From the NCBI GenBank assembly GCA_049889095.1, contig JBLJFK010000002.1: a stretch of DNA of 64,000 nt, one strand, 5' to 3'. The position numbers and the translations under genes were made by a program. The notes under the pieces are model-generated. The model had not been told where the DNA came from. It saw only the letters and a list, made by a program, of their open reading frames with translations, and did not search any database. The stretch is from Ewingella sp049889095. GTDB lineage: Bacteria > Pseudomonadota > Gammaproteobacteria > Enterobacterales > Enterobacteriaceae. Positions 1 through 9,445 of the stretch are shown piece by piece. Each line of letters starts with the position of its first letter. Positions within the stretch are counted from its first letter, which is position 1.

Positions 1-2
1 GC

Positions 3-383
3 GGTGCTTACGTGCTGAAAGATTGCGACGGCACACCTGACGTGATCCTGATCGCGACCGGTTCTGAAGTGGGTATTACGGTAGAAGCGGCCGATAAACT
101 GGCGGCAGCGGGCACCAAGGTGCGCGTCGTGTCCATGCCGTCAACTGACGCCTTCGACAAGCAGGACGCGGCCTACCGTGAATCTGTGTTGCCGAAAGCG
201 GTGAGCGCCCGCGTAGCGGTAGAAGCGGGTATCGCTGACTACTGGTACAAATACGTTGGCCTGAACGGCGCAGTGGTGGGTATGACCAGCTTCGGCGAGT
301 CAGCCCCGGCGGAAGAGCTGTTCAAAGAGTTTGGCTTCACGGTAGAAAACGTTGTGGCCAAAGCACAAAGTTTGCTGGCTTAA
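3..383 (+). CDS. tktB: Transketolase, C-terminal fragment (TktB by position)
   Basis: This is the last 126 residues of a transketolase; the gene begins before the window. Transketolase moves two-carbon ketol units between sugar phosphates in the pentose phosphate pathway, using thiamine diphosphate. The fragment covers the C-terminal domain and is nearly colinear with the E. coli enzymes, with runs such as VVSMPSTDAFDKQD and AGIADYWYKYVGLNG. Sequence alone does not separate TktA from TktB. The next genes, ypfG and nudK, follow tktB in E. coli, so TktB is chosen by position. It ends just ahead of a clear terminator. Confidence 0.88.
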   Translation, partial: GAYVLKDCDGTPDVILIATGSEVGITVEAADKLAAAGTKVRVVSMPSTDAFDKQDAAYRESVLPKAVSARVAVEAGIADYWYKYVGLNGAVVGMTSFGESAPAEELFKEFGFTVENVVAKAQSLLA

Positions 384-446
384 TCGTCAACGCCAGAGGT
401 GCAGCGCGCTTAATCTCTCGCGTTGAAGCCATATTCACTGTGCTAA

Positions 447-469
447 GCACCCATCTGGGTGCTTTTTTT
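447..469 (+). terminator. Rho-independent terminator after tktB
   Basis: A GCACCC/GGGTGC stem with an ATCT loop is followed by seven T residues. It lies 64 bases after the transketolase stop and before convergent ypfG. Confidence 0.85.
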
Positions 470-495
470 ATATCTGGACAGTGCCTTTATCAGGA

Positions 496-1563
496 CTATT
501 GTGTTCTCCATAACACTGGCCATTCTCCGCTGGTGTTGTAACCATCGCAAACAGGCTCCGAAGCAAACGAGGTAAGCTGGAACTGCCTGCCATCATAGAT
601 CCAGCGAGATGAAACGCCGCAGTCCCCTATTCCACGGCCTTTATCAAAGGTTGAAAGCTCGCCGGTTTTCTGGTCGAAATCGGCATTAATCAGCTCGGGA
701 GCCTGCTCGTCATCGCCCAGTTTGAAAGGCATGTTCAACGCCAAATCTTCAGTTTTGTAAGGCGTCTGTCGTGAAACAGTAAAACCAAGCACAAACAGGT
801 TATAGGCTCCGATATCGCAGTTGACCGTCATCAGCGCTTTGTCATTGCTAAGCGCGTACAGATGTACTTCCCGCTCAGAAGGCTCAAGACTGCAATCATT
901 GTTATCGATAGTGGCTGCTGCGCTTTGGGTTATACCGGAAATCTCGCTGTCACTAAGAGGATGTGGCTCGCTAAAGCTCGGTTTAACCGGTGCTTCCGGA
1001 GCAGCAGGAACTGTACCTGGCAGTTTAGCACCACGGCTGACCCAAGCAGATTTTGTGCCGACCCGCCCTTGCTGGGCATCAATCGCCAGCAAGGCGGCCT
1101 TAAGTCCTTTAAGCGAGATAGCGGGATGCGATGTTTGGGCCGGCACCGACTTCCCGCCCAGTTGAATCACTTTGCCTTCGCGAATAACGTTGATGAACTC
1201 ATTGATCACCAAACGATTGGTGGTGGAAAGTTGTCTTTTACTGACATCCCATTCACGATGATTAAACATCAGCGTTTTGCCATCAAGTTGTAAACGATTC
1301 ACTATAGGCTGTCCGATGCTTGGTTCATCGCCATTACGCTGATACTCAATTTTAACCGATGAGTGGCCTTCTGCACCGGCTTCACGGGTTATGTTCAATA
1401 CCAGATCCTGACCATCCTGCGAATTACGCGTGGCGCAGTGATTCAGGTTGTCGCAACTCACCTGCCAGTCATTGTAGATAGCCTGTAGCGGAGCGGCCTC
1501 GGCATTTACGGCCAGCAGGGCCGTCAGCAAAAATAGGGGGGCGGTTAGGCAATTAGAAATCAT
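496..1563 (-). CDS. ypfG: YpfG-like periplasmic protein, DUF1176
   Basis: A 355-residue exported protein of the DUF1176 family; its function is unknown. The start chosen is the ATG at 1563, which begins a clear signal peptide (hydrophobic core APLFLLTALLAV, AEA-type cleavage near residue 23). A longer in-frame reading begins 28 codons upstream but would bury the signal peptide. The mature N-terminus has a close cysteine pair (VSCDNLNHCATRN), which suits a disulfide in the periplasm. It sits between tktB and nudK as in E. coli, with one extra gene (1780-2958) between it and nudK. The shadow frames on the other strand are not used. Confidence 0.8.
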   Translation of the reverse strand: MISNCLTAPLFLLTALLAVNAEAAPLQAIYNDWQVSCDNLNHCATRNSQDGQDLVLNITREAGAEGHSSVKIEYQRNGDEPSIGQPIVNRLQLDGKTLMFNHREWDVSKRQLSTTNRLVINEFINVIREGKVIQLGGKSVPAQTSHPAISLKGLKAALLAIDAQQGRVGTKSAWVSRGAKLPGTVPAAPEAPVKPSFSEPHPLSDSEISGITQSAAATIDNNDCSLEPSEREVHLYALSNDKALMTVNCDIGAYNLFVLGFTVSRQTPYKTEDLALNMPFKLGDDEQAPELINADFDQKTGELSTFDKGRGIGDCGVSSRWIYDGRQFQLTSFASEPVCDGYNTSGEWPVLWRTQ

Positions 1564-1779
1564 CGCGTTCAACTCATTTTCGAATTCATCGTCTTGATGA
1601 TAGCGTATGCGGATGCAGGGTAATGACATAAATTGCACAATAATCAAATACCCAACAAAAAAACAAGCGGCGACGCATTAACACTGCCATCAGACTGATA
1701 CCCTGTATCGGAATACCTCTTTATCTCGAATGTATAAAAAACAATCAAAATAATAAAGCGCATTTTTCAGGAGACACGG

Positions 1780-2958
1780 ATGAAGTTTTGGATAATTTCG
1801 ATGGCATTTTTTTCATTATCTGCTTTTGCCGAAGAGCCACTTTTGGTATTCACAGGCACGTTGGGCAAATCTAACATCGTGATGGAACTGGATCTGAATA
1901 AACCCGATGAGGTTACAGGTCGCTATTTTTATCAAAAGCATCGTCTGGACTTACCCATCAATGGGACGCTGAAAAATAATGAATTGAGTTTGAATGAAGG
2001 AACAGATGACTTCGATGATACACCACGCCCGACGCTGACGTTGGATCGTGATGAGCAGGGAAACTGGCAAGGAACCTGGACTAACACGGCGGGTAAATCG
2101 TTGCTGCTGGAACTGACTCCAGCAGTGCTCCCTGATACCCCAGAGCAAAGCTATCCGGGCTCGCTGGTGCACAGTGAGCCTTACGAATATCTGCGCTTAT
2201 CGGGCCTGAGCCTGGTGGAAGGGAAAAGTCAGGAATTCATGGGATATACCCTGCAATGGTGGAGCGAACCCCAGTCGCACATCAGCTTGTTCGACATTGT
2301 TGCGGGTTATCCGGAAAAACAGCGTGCAGCCATCAATCAAAAACTTCGCGCCCGTCTCTGGCAGGAAGTCATTGGCTGGCATGCCTGTATGTTGAGTGCC
2401 AGTCGGTTTGGCGAGGGGGAATACAGCCAGACGGTGACGCCAACCTTCCTGAATGCGGATGTGGTAAGCATTAGTATTTTTACCAACTACGACTGCGGCG
2501 GCGCTCATCCTGATTTCGGCGAAACACCGATTAACCTCGATGCTAAATCAGCTGAGCCATTAACACTCGAAGATGTGCTTTGGGTTGGTGAAGGTAAACC
2601 CCTGCACTATCTTGAGGCTCAAGATCGTACATCAGCCAGCAACCCTGATGTCGATTTCGATACCTTCGCAGCCTATCGTGAAAAGTCCTTTGCCCCTTGG
2701 TTGATAAAACAGATGGCGATCGCCCATCCGCAGGAGATGGTCAAACCTACCGAGGATAGCGACGACGACTGTGATTACTCCGACGCTGAGATCTGGCATT
2801 TTCCGGCCTGGTACTTTACAGCAAAGGGGATCTATTTCGGACCTACTTTCCCACGCGTTATGCGTACATGCGAAAGTCCAGACTGGTCAATATTGCCCTG
2901 GTCAGCCATTAGCGGACATACAGGCAGATTGATGCTGAAGCTCCCAAAAGTGGATTAA
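1780..2958 (+). CDS. Secreted hypothetical protein with DUF3298/RsiV-like C-terminal region
   Basis: A 392-residue protein with a short signal peptide (MKFWIISMAFFSLSAFA, cut near residue 17). An AGGAGA ribosome-binding site precedes the ATG. Residues about 20-110 look like a small beta-rich module. The second half has the pattern NYDCGGAHPDFGETPINLD followed by LTLEDVLW, which recalls the DUF3298 domain of RsiV-type proteins. In RsiV that domain binds lysozyme, but here there is no anti-sigma or transmembrane part, so that role cannot be assumed. Several Cys residues (near 204, 239, 331 and 364) could form disulfides. It is absent from the E. coli tktB-nudK interval, so it is an accessory gene. 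Specific function is not known. Confidence 0.65.
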   Translation: MKFWIISMAFFSLSAFAEEPLLVFTGTLGKSNIVMELDLNKPDEVTGRYFYQKHRLDLPINGTLKNNELSLNEGTDDFDDTPRPTLTLDRDEQGNWQGTWTNTAGKSLLLELTPAVLPDTPEQSYPGSLVHSEPYEYLRLSGLSLVEGKSQEFMGYTLQWWSEPQSHISLFDIVAGYPEKQRAAINQKLRARLWQEVIGWHACMLSASRFGEGEYSQTVTPTFLNADVVSISIFTNYDCGGAHPDFGETPINLDAKSAEPLTLEDVLWVGEGKPLHYLEAQDRTSASNPDVDFDTFAAYREKSFAPWLIKQMAIAHPQEMVKPTEDSDDDCDYSDAEIWHFPAWYFTAKGIYFGPTFPRVMRTCESPDWSILPWSAISGHTGRLMLKLPKVD

Positions 2959-3006
2959 TGCTGTCGCAGCACAGGCCATGTGCAATGAATGAAATATTGA
3001 AGTAAT

Positions 3007-3030
3007 AAAGGGCCGCCCGGCCCTTTTCTT
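3007..3030 (+). terminator. Rho-independent terminator
   Basis: An 8-bp AAAGGGCC/GGCCCTTT stem with a GCCC loop and a T-rich tail follows the 1780-2958 gene. The A-rich 5' side may let it serve convergent nudK too. Confidence 0.85.
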
Positions 3031-3061
3031 TTATACACGCTGACAATATCCGCCAGGTGCT

Positions 3062-3637
3062 TTATGCCATCCAGCCCTGAACTTGAGCGTAATGCAGCAG
3101 CATGATGGTTTTGCCATCTTTAATACGTCCGTCCTTTATCATTTCCAGAGCCTGCACAAACGGCAGCTCCAGGACTTCGATGTCTTCATCGTCTATACCA
3201 CCACCGGCGGTTGCACGTTGTGATTCGTCATACTCGGCAGCAAAAAAATGCACGACTTCAGTCACGCTGCCCGGAGACATGTAAGCCTCAAACAGCTTCT
3301 CCACCTTGCTGATCGCATAACCGGTTTCTTCGATGGCCTCTTTACGGATGCAATCTTCCGGCGAGTCGTTATCCAGCAGGCCCGCGCAGGTCTCCAGCAG
3401 CATACCGCTATCATTGCCGTTGACATAAGTGGGCATGCGGAACTGGTTTATCAGCAAAACGGTTTTTTTGCTGCGGTTATAAAGCAAAATGGTCGCGCCA
3501 TTGCCGCGGTCGTAGACTTCACGAGCCTGGGGTTGGCGTTCACCATTTCGTTTGATCAAATCGTAGGTGTATTTGCGCAGAACATACCAGTTATCAGAAA
3601 GTAACTGGTTTTTTATGTTTTCAATCTTCGATGACAT
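3062..3637 (-). CDS. nudK: GDP-mannose pyrophosphatase NudK
   Basis: A Nudix hydrolase of 191 residues from the chosen start, the same length as E. coli NudK, which cleaves GDP-mannose to GMP and mannose 1-phosphate. The Nudix box spans about residues 86-107 and contains the KEAIEETG core that binds the metal. The family's AGGGIDDEDIEVLELPF stretch is also present. Two starts are possible. The ATG at 3637 gives the family length and the expected N-terminus (MSSKIENIKN). An ATG at 3679 adds 14 residues and has a better ribosome-binding site (AAGGAA). I chose the shorter form by homology; the start is less certain than the identity. Confidence 0.9.
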   Translation of the reverse strand: MSSKIENIKNQLLSDNWYVLRKYTYDLIKRNGERQPQAREVYDRGNGATILLYNRSKKTVLLINQFRMPTYVNGNDSGMLLETCAGLLDNDSPEDCIRKEAIEETGYAISKVEKLFEAYMSPGSVTEVVHFFAAEYDESQRATAGGGIDDEDIEVLELPFVQALEMIKDGRIKDGKTIMLLHYAQVQGWMA

Positions 3638-3749
3638 ACCGCGTCCCCGCTCAAAAGGTGGATGAGAGAAGCCAGCCATAATAGGTTCCTTACCTAAAGT
3701 ATGCCAACGTAAATAGTGCGTTTCTCATCCTGCGGTAAGGTGATACAGG

Positions 3750-4034
3750 CTATCCTTGTGCGATGGCATTGAGGATCTGCTCACGGTTGAGATCAATCCA
3801 CTGCTCGTCCAGCGGCCCACAGCCGATGAGTTGATAATAACCGTCATTATTACGGACACCTTGCTGAATAAATTCCAGCTCGACGCCCATACCAGGCAAG
3901 GCCTTCAAAACATCCTGCAAGGTCCGTCTTGGCCAACCGGTAAGCACCATTAATTTTGGTACGTTCGGTCGCTGTTCGTTTTTCAACAACCAGCACACAT
4001 AAAGCCGGCGGGCAAATACCGAATTCAGCCCCAT
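3750..4034 (-). CDS. Small winged helix-turn-helix protein
   Basis: A 94-residue protein with a good AGGAG site before its ATG. Residues about 24-47 (RPNVPKLMVLTGWPRRTLQDV) fit a helix-turn-helix followed by a beta wing (VELEFIQQGVRNNDGYYQL), as in small winged-helix DNA-binding proteins. Similar proteins occur near acrD in Yersinia and Serratia relatives, from memory; no function is established. It reads away from acrD, so a role in acrD control is only a guess from position. Confidence 0.65.
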   Translation of the reverse strand: MGLNSVFARRLYVCWLLKNEQRPNVPKLMVLTGWPRRTLQDVLKALPGMGVELEFIQQGVRNNDGYYQLIGCGPLDEQWIDLNREQILNAIAQG

Positions 4035-4442
<408 letters not shown>

Positions 4443-7400
4443 ATGGCCAACTTTTTCATCGATCGCCCAATTTTTGCCTGGGTTTTGGCGATCATCATCT
4501 CCTTGTCCGGTGCGCTGGCTATTCACTCTTTACCTATTGAGCAATATCCCGATCTGGCACCGCCAAACGTGCGTATTACAGCAACCTATCCGGGCGCTTC
4601 AGCCCAGACGTTGGAAAATACCGTCACTCAAATCATCGAGCAGAACATGACCGGGTTAGATAACCTGATGTACATGTCCTCGCAAAGTAGCAGCAACGGT
4701 AAATCTCAGATAACCCTGAGCTTTGAGGCAGGTACAGACCCGAGCGAAGCGTTGCAACAGGTGCAAAATCAGCTGCAGCAGGCGCTTAAACGTTTGCCAC
4801 AGGCTGTACAAACCCAGGGCGTGACCGTGTCGAAAACCGGTGATACCAACTTGATGACCGTCGCGTTCGTCTCCACAGACGGCAGTATGGATAAGCAGGA
4901 TATTGCCGACTATGTAGCCTCCAATATTCAGGATCCGCTAAGCCGCATCGACGGGGTGGGCAGTATCACCGCCTACGGCTCGCAATATGCTATGCGAATC
5001 TGGCTCGATCCTAACAAACTCAATAACTACCAGCTGACCACCAGCGATGTGGTCTCGGCAATTCAGGCGCAGAACAGCCAGGTCGCCGTGGGTCAGTTGG
5101 GCGGCGCACCGTCCGTCGATTTCCAGGCACTAAACGCCACCGTTAATGCGCAATCTCAGTTGCAGACGCCGCAGCAGTTCCGCGATATTAGCCTGCGGGT
5201 GAATCAGGATGGTTCGCAGGTAAAACTCGGTGATGTCTCGGTTATTGGACTGGGTGCTGAAGACTACAGCATTTTGAGTCGTTACAACGGACAAGCGGCT
5301 TCTGGGATGGGTGTACAGCTGGCTTCCGGTGCCAATGAACTGGAAACCGATAAACTGGTTCGCGCACGGCTTAGCGAACTGGAAAAATATTTCCCACACG
5401 GTCTGGAGACACGCGTTGCCTACGAAACCACTCCCTTCGTTAAAGCGGCAATCACCGACGTGGTTAAAACGCTGTTTGAAGCGATCGTGCTGGTATTCCT
5501 GGTGATGTATCTGTTCCTGCAAAACTTCCGCGCTACGCTAATCCCGACCATCGCCGTGCCGGTGGTGCTGCTCGGTACCTTTGTGGTACTGCATCAGTTC
5601 GGCTATACGATTAACACCCTGACCATGTTTGCCATGGTACTCGCAATCGGGCTGCTGGTAGATGATGCCATCGTGGTGGTAGAGAACGTCGAACGCGTGA
5701 TGAGCGAAGAGGGGTTAAGCCCCAGAGAAGCCACGCGTAAATCGATGGGGCAAATTCAGAGTGCGCTGGTTGGTATCACGATGGTGTTGTCGGCGGTATT
5801 TATTCCGATGGCCTTCTTTGGCGGTACCACCGGGGCCATCTACCGCCAATTCTCCATCACCATTGTTGCAGCTATGGTGCTTTCCGTGTTTGTGGCCCTG
5901 ACGCTTACTCCTGCCCTGTGCTCTACGTTATTAAAACCTATCGCCAAAGGGCATCACCACGGTAAAACCGGTTTCTTCGGCTGGTTTAACCGCATGTTTG
6001 ACCGCAATGCCAGCCGTTATGAAAGAGGAGTAGGCAGCGTCCTTAAGCACAGTATGCTCTACATGTTGGCCTATCTGCTGATTCTGGGCATCCTGGCTTT
6101 CCTGTTCGTCAAATTGCCAACCTCCTTCCTGCCGCAGGAGGATCAGGGTGTTTTGACCGTACAGGTCCAACTGCCACCGGGTTCCACCCTGCAACAAACG
6201 CAGAAAGTGGTCGAGAAGATCGAACACTACTTCCTGACTGATGAGAAAAAAGACGTTGTGTCGGTATTCTCGACGTTGGGCGCAGGCCCTGGCGGTAACG
6301 GTCAGAACGTGGCGAGGCTGTTTATCAGTCTGACAGACTGGGATCTACGGACCTCAGGTAAAAACTCGGTGTTTGATGTCATCGAGCGGGCAACCAAACA
6401 GTTTAAGCACATCAAGGAAGCGCGAGTCATTGCCAGCGGCCCACCTGCGATCAATGGTCTGGGGACTTCCGCCGGTTTCGACATGGAATTGCAGGATCAT
6501 GCCGGTAATGGTCATGACGCTCTGATGTCGGCACGCGATCAGTTGCTGGAAATGGCGGCTAAAAACAGCAATTTGAGCCGCGTTCGCCATAACGGTCTGG
6601 ATGACAGCCCACAGTTGCAGATCGACATCGATCAAGCCAAAGCGCAGGCACTCGGCGTCTCCATCACCAATATCAACAGTACGCTAAGTACCGCCTGGGG
6701 GTCGACGTATGTGAATGACTTTGTTGACCGTGGTCGGGTGAAGAAAGTCTACGTCCAGGCAGAAGCCCCGTTTCGCATGATGCCCGATGACGTGAACAAA
6801 TGGTTCGTGCGTAATTCCGCAGGCACCATGGTCCCCTTCTCGGCATTTGCAACCTCACATTGGCAAACCGGGTCGCCACGTCTTGAACGTTATAACGGTT
6901 ACTCAGCATTAGAAATTGTGGGGGAAGCTGCCGTCGGCGTCAGCAGCGGTACGGCAATGGATGACATGGAGCAGTTGGTCGCCAAACTGCCGGGCGGTTT
7001 TGGTCTGGAATGGACCGGCCTCTCCTATCAGGAACGCTTATCCGGTGCGCAGGCCCCGGCGCTCTATGCTATTTCACTGCTGGTAGTATTCCTGTGCCTG
7101 GCGGCGCTGTACGAAAGCTGGTCAATTCCCTTCTCGGTCATGATGGTGGTGCCGCTTGGCGTGATCGGTGCGGTGATGGCGACCTGGTTGCGTGGGCTGG
7201 AGAACGATGTTTACTTCCAGGTCGGGATGCTAACCATCATCGGTCTGTCGGCGAAAAACGCCATTCTGATCGTCGAATTTGCCAACGATCTGAACCTGAA
7301 AGGTAAATCGTTAATGGAGGCCACACTCGAAGCATCACGCCAGCGTTTGCGCCCTATCCTGATGACGTCACTGGCATTTGTTTGCGGCGTACTGCCGATG

Positions 7401-7601
7401 GCGACCAGCCAGGGCGCAGGCTCAGCCAGTCAGCACGCAGTAGGGACCGGAGTGATTGGCGGAATGATTTCCGCTACCGTTCTGGCCATCTTCTTCGTTC
7501 CGCTGTTCTTTGTACTGGTGCGACGTCGCTTCCCGGCAAAAAATTCGGTAACGCCACTGATGGGTGATAGCGTCGAAACCCTACAGGAACCGCATAAATA
7601 A
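4443..7601 (+). CDS. acrD: RND multidrug/aminoglycoside efflux pump AcrD
   Basis: A 1052-residue inner-membrane transporter of the RND (HAE1) family. It starts MANFFIDRPIFAWVLAI, as AcrB and AcrD do. The first membrane helix is followed by a large periplasmic loop, helices 2-6 with the proton-relay pair in GLLVDDAIVVVENVER (about 407-408), a second large loop, then helices 8-12 (GLSAKNAILIVEFAND). There is no adaptor or outer-membrane gene beside it, as expected for AcrD, which uses AcrA and TolC made elsewhere. Position (nudK upstream, ypfM-yffB-dapE downstream) supports AcrD over AcrB. In E. coli it exports aminoglycosides and anionic compounds and is under BaeSR and CpxAR control. Confidence 0.93.
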   Translation: MANFFIDRPIFAWVLAIIISLSGALAIHSLPIEQYPDLAPPNVRITATYPGASAQTLENTVTQIIEQNMTGLDNLMYMSSQSSSNGKSQITLSFEAGTDPSEALQQVQNQLQQALKRLPQAVQTQGVTVSKTGDTNLMTVAFVSTDGSMDKQDIADYVASNIQDPLSRIDGVGSITAYGSQYAMRIWLDPNKLNNYQLTTSDVVSAIQAQNSQVAVGQLGGAPSVDFQALNATVNAQSQLQTPQQFRDISLRVNQDGSQVKLGDVSVIGLGAEDYSILSRYNGQAASGMGVQLASGANELETDKLVRARLSELEKYFPHGLETRVAYETTPFVKAAITDVVKTLFEAIVLVFLVMYLFLQNFRATLIPTIAVPVVLLGTFVVLHQFGYTINTLTMFAMVLAIGLLVDDAIVVVENVERVMSEEGLSPREATRKSMGQIQSALVGITMVLSAVFIPMAFFGGTTGAIYRQFSITIVAAMVLSVFVALTLTPALCSTLLKPIAKGHHHGKTGFFGWFNRMFDRNASRYERGVGSVLKHSMLYMLAYLLILGILAFLFVKLPTSFLPQEDQGVLTVQVQLPPGSTLQQTQKVVEKIEHYFLTDEKKDVVSVFSTLGAGPGGNGQNVARLFISLTDWDLRTSGKNSVFDVIERATKQFKHIKEARVIASGPPAINGLGTSAGFDMELQDHAGNGHDALMSARDQLLEMAAKNSNLSRVRHNGLDDSPQLQIDIDQAKAQALGVSITNINSTLSTAWGSTYVNDFVDRGRVKKVYVQAEAPFRMMPDDVNKWFVRNSAGTMVPFSAFATSHWQTGSPRLERYNGYSALEIVGEAAVGVSSGTAMDDMEQLVAKLPGGFGLEWTGLSYQERLSGAQAPALYAISLLVVFLCLAALYESWSIPFSVMMVVPLGVIGAVMATWLRGLENDVYFQVGMLTIIGLSAKNAILIVEFANDLNLKGKSLMEATLEASRQRLRPILMTSLAFVCGVLPMATSQGAGSASQHAVGTGVIGGMISATVLAIFFVPLFFVLVRRRFPAKNSVTPLMGDSVETLQEPHK

Positions 7602-7620
7602 AGACGAGAATAACCAATAA

Positions 7621-7651
7621 AAAAGGCGCTAATTTTGGTTAGCGCCTTTTT
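7621..7651 (+). terminator. Rho-independent terminator after acrD
   Basis: GGCGCTAA pairs with TTAGCGCC around a TTTTGG loop, flanked by A and T runs, 20 bases past the acrD stop. Confidence 0.88.
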
Positions 7652-7904
7652 ACTTATTGTCATTTAAACTGCAATTTTTGTACTGCGTTATGTAAAACGG
7701 AACATTAAACTGCGGTATAATAAGGATTTCGTTTTGTATCACCTCGACATACTTTTTTATATTACTGTGTATGCGGCTCTAAGATGAGGATGTTTATATT
7801 GGTTCCCACGGGTGTCATATTAATACAAAACTAAATAGAGCAATGACAATTGACACAACAAACGGAATTTTTAATACTCTTTATCTTTCTAACTCTCTGG
7901 GCGA
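7652..7904. other. AT-rich spacer after acrD
   Basis: No coding frame is convincing. A TATAAT hexamer lies at 7716-7721, but no matching -35 box was found, so it is not called as a promoter. Confidence 0.4.
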
Positions 7905-7964
7905 TTAACCGCGCAGCATGGCTTCGATAAAGTCTTTCCAGTTACCCAACTCTTGTTCGACCAT
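7905..7964 (-). CDS. ypfM: YpfM microprotein (19 residues)
   Basis: The minus strand encodes MVEQELGNWKDFIEAMLRG, almost the same as the E. coli small protein YpfM. A strong ribosome-binding site (AAGGGGAG) lies just upstream of the ATG at 7964. It occupies the same place between acrD and yffB as in E. coli. The peptide is probably one amphipathic helix; its function is not established. It is too short for ordinary gene finders, so it is easily missed. Confidence 0.88.
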   Translation of the reverse strand: MVEQELGNWKDFIEAMLRG

Positions 7965-8240
7965 AATACTCCCCTTAAATTTAACGAAAGTGATCATACA
8001 GCGAAAATTTAACCATACCAATTCTAATTACCGATATTTTAATCAGGATCACAGTTGGAAAACCGGTAATCAGCCAAATCAAAACGTTAGCATTAGTCCT
8101 AAAATTCGGACAGTTATTGCCCTATCCGCCATGACGCGCTATTTTATTTGACTTTAGTTACTATCAGTATCGGCACTTCAGCTGCTTTTCTTTAACTGTT
8201 CCTGCTTTCATACGAAAAGAAAGAGTAAGGGTCACTGTAC

Positions 8241-8714
8241 ATGCTACAAAAAATTGAGAAACTGAGCCTTCAGGGTCGTTATGAAGATGCACTGCAAAGG
8301 GCGCTGAGAATGTTGTCTTCGAAGACCCAGCATCCGCAGTTACTTTACAAGGTGGCCTCTTTGTACGACATCATCGGGCTGGAACAGCAAGCTGTACCCT
8401 TCTATGAGGCAGCCATAAAGTGCCATCTTGGCGGCGAGGATTTACGCGATGCTTATTTAGGCCTTGGCAGCACTTACCGCACGCTGGGACGTTATCAAGA
8501 ATCGCTGGAAACCTTCGATGAAGGCTTGCGCCTGTTCCCAGATGCCAATGATATCCGCATGTTTCGTGCCATGACGCTTTATAATTTAGGTCATGCCAAA
8601 CAAGCGGTATCGCAATTATTATTACTGATGACTGAAAGCTCCACGTTGCAGGAAATCATCCGTTATAAAAAAGCCATTACTCACTATTCTCATGACCTCG
8701 ATCGGATTGAATAA
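8241..8714 (+). CDS. Tetratricopeptide-repeat protein
   Basis: A 157-residue, mostly helical protein without signal peptide or membrane segment. Residues about 12-110 hold three TPR-like units: GRYEDALQRALRML, YKVASLYDIIGLEQQAVPFYEAAI and YLGLGSTYRTLGRYQESLETFDEGL. A fourth weaker unit (MTLYNLGHAKQAVSQLLLL) follows. TPR proteins are protein-binding scaffolds; no partner is evident. The ATG has a modest AAGGG site 10 bases upstream. It lies between ypfM and yffB, an interval that is nearly empty in E. coli, so it is probably an accessory gene. Related small TPR proteins are known in many bacteria without a defined role. Confidence 0.72.
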   Translation: MLQKIEKLSLQGRYEDALQRALRMLSSKTQHPQLLYKVASLYDIIGLEQQAVPFYEAAIKCHLGGEDLRDAYLGLGSTYRTLGRYQESLETFDEGLRLFPDANDIRMFRAMTLYNLGHAKQAVSQLLLLMTESSTLQEIIRYKKAITHYSHDLDRIE

Positions 8715-9024
8715 AATGCGCCATTACTTCTGATATATAACTACATCAGGCCATGTATTTTATCTTTCCCAGCGACTGAATTGATTAATAAAACTGTACG
8801 GTTTCCATTTTAAATAGCACCTCTGAAGCCGGTTTTGACAGCATTCAGCGCCGCCGAACATTGTGGATGCGTCGTCAGACGTGACGGCTATATTCAATTC
8901 AGCCCTATTTCCTTCGGGTATGGGGTGAGGAAAATTCGCCCAGTAACGGATTATATTAATTTACTGAACAATAGCCATTATCTCATCATGTTACGCGCAA
9001 GAATGACATTCCGGTCTGGATCCC
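8715..9024. other. Spacer with no supported gene
   Basis: The region between the TPR gene and the upstream 128-bp repeat. One open frame at 8835-9044 has no plausible start site or recognisable product, and it runs into the repeat, so it is not called. Confidence 0.4.
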
Positions 9025-9152
9025 TTTTCCCGCATTATTGTTAATAGCTTTGGGTCATCAAACTGGCCCGGCAATACGTTGTGATCACAGGTAACGTTTC
9101 CCATGACAGAGATATCCTCAGCGGTTCCTTTCACCCTTTATGGTATCAAAAA
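9025..9152 (+). repeat. Upstream copy of 128-bp direct repeat flanking the VgrG insert
   Basis: This segment matches 14699-14826 base for base in length, with about ten mismatches over 128 bases. It holds the yffB upstream region and its first 16 codons. The pair brackets the vgrG-effector-immunity insert. Confidence 0.88.
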
Positions 9153-9156
9153 TTAA
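9103..9156 (+). pseudogene. Truncated 5' copy of yffB
   Basis: This reads MTEISSAVPFTLYGIKN and then stops. The intact yffB at 14777 begins MTETSSAVPFILYGIKNCDT, with the same upstream AGGTAACG sequence. The copy breaks just before the CxxC-like active-site region, so it cannot be functional. It marks the left junction of the type VI insert. Confidence 0.85.
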
Positions 9157-9302
9157 TAGATTCAATGCATCACCAACAAAGCTCTGTAGCTGTGCGATTG
9201 ACCTTGAGCTGGACAGTCTTTCGGCAACTGACCCTATGACCAGATATATTCCTGATTTAATCTACCGGAAACCCGCTGTCGTATGAACGGACGGATTTCA
9301 AC

Positions 9303-9425
9303 ATGCGTGAGTTTTTGCATATCCTCAGCGAGCAGGACGCCCGAGAGAAATATCCTTTTTTGTATGAATTATCATCATCCCACTTGATTTGTAGGGGTAA
9401 TGGACAGACAATTCCAGGCCACTGA
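9303..9425 (+). CDS. Possible small protein or gene relic upstream of vgrG
   Basis: A 40-codon frame (MREFLHILSEQDAREKYPFL...) ends 21 bases before the vgrG start. It has no clear ribosome-binding site. The composition looks protein-like in its first half only. It may be a fragment of a gene brought in with the insert. No family is recognised. Confidence 0.2.
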   Translation: MREFLHILSEQDAREKYPFLYELSSSHLICRGNGQTIPGH

Positions 9426-9445
9426 TTAAACTCAGGATCGAGTTG

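Noticed and set aside
8835..9044. 69-codon open frame before the left 128-bp repeat
   Set aside because: No ribosome-binding site or recognisable product, and it runs into the repeat; the composition looks non-coding.
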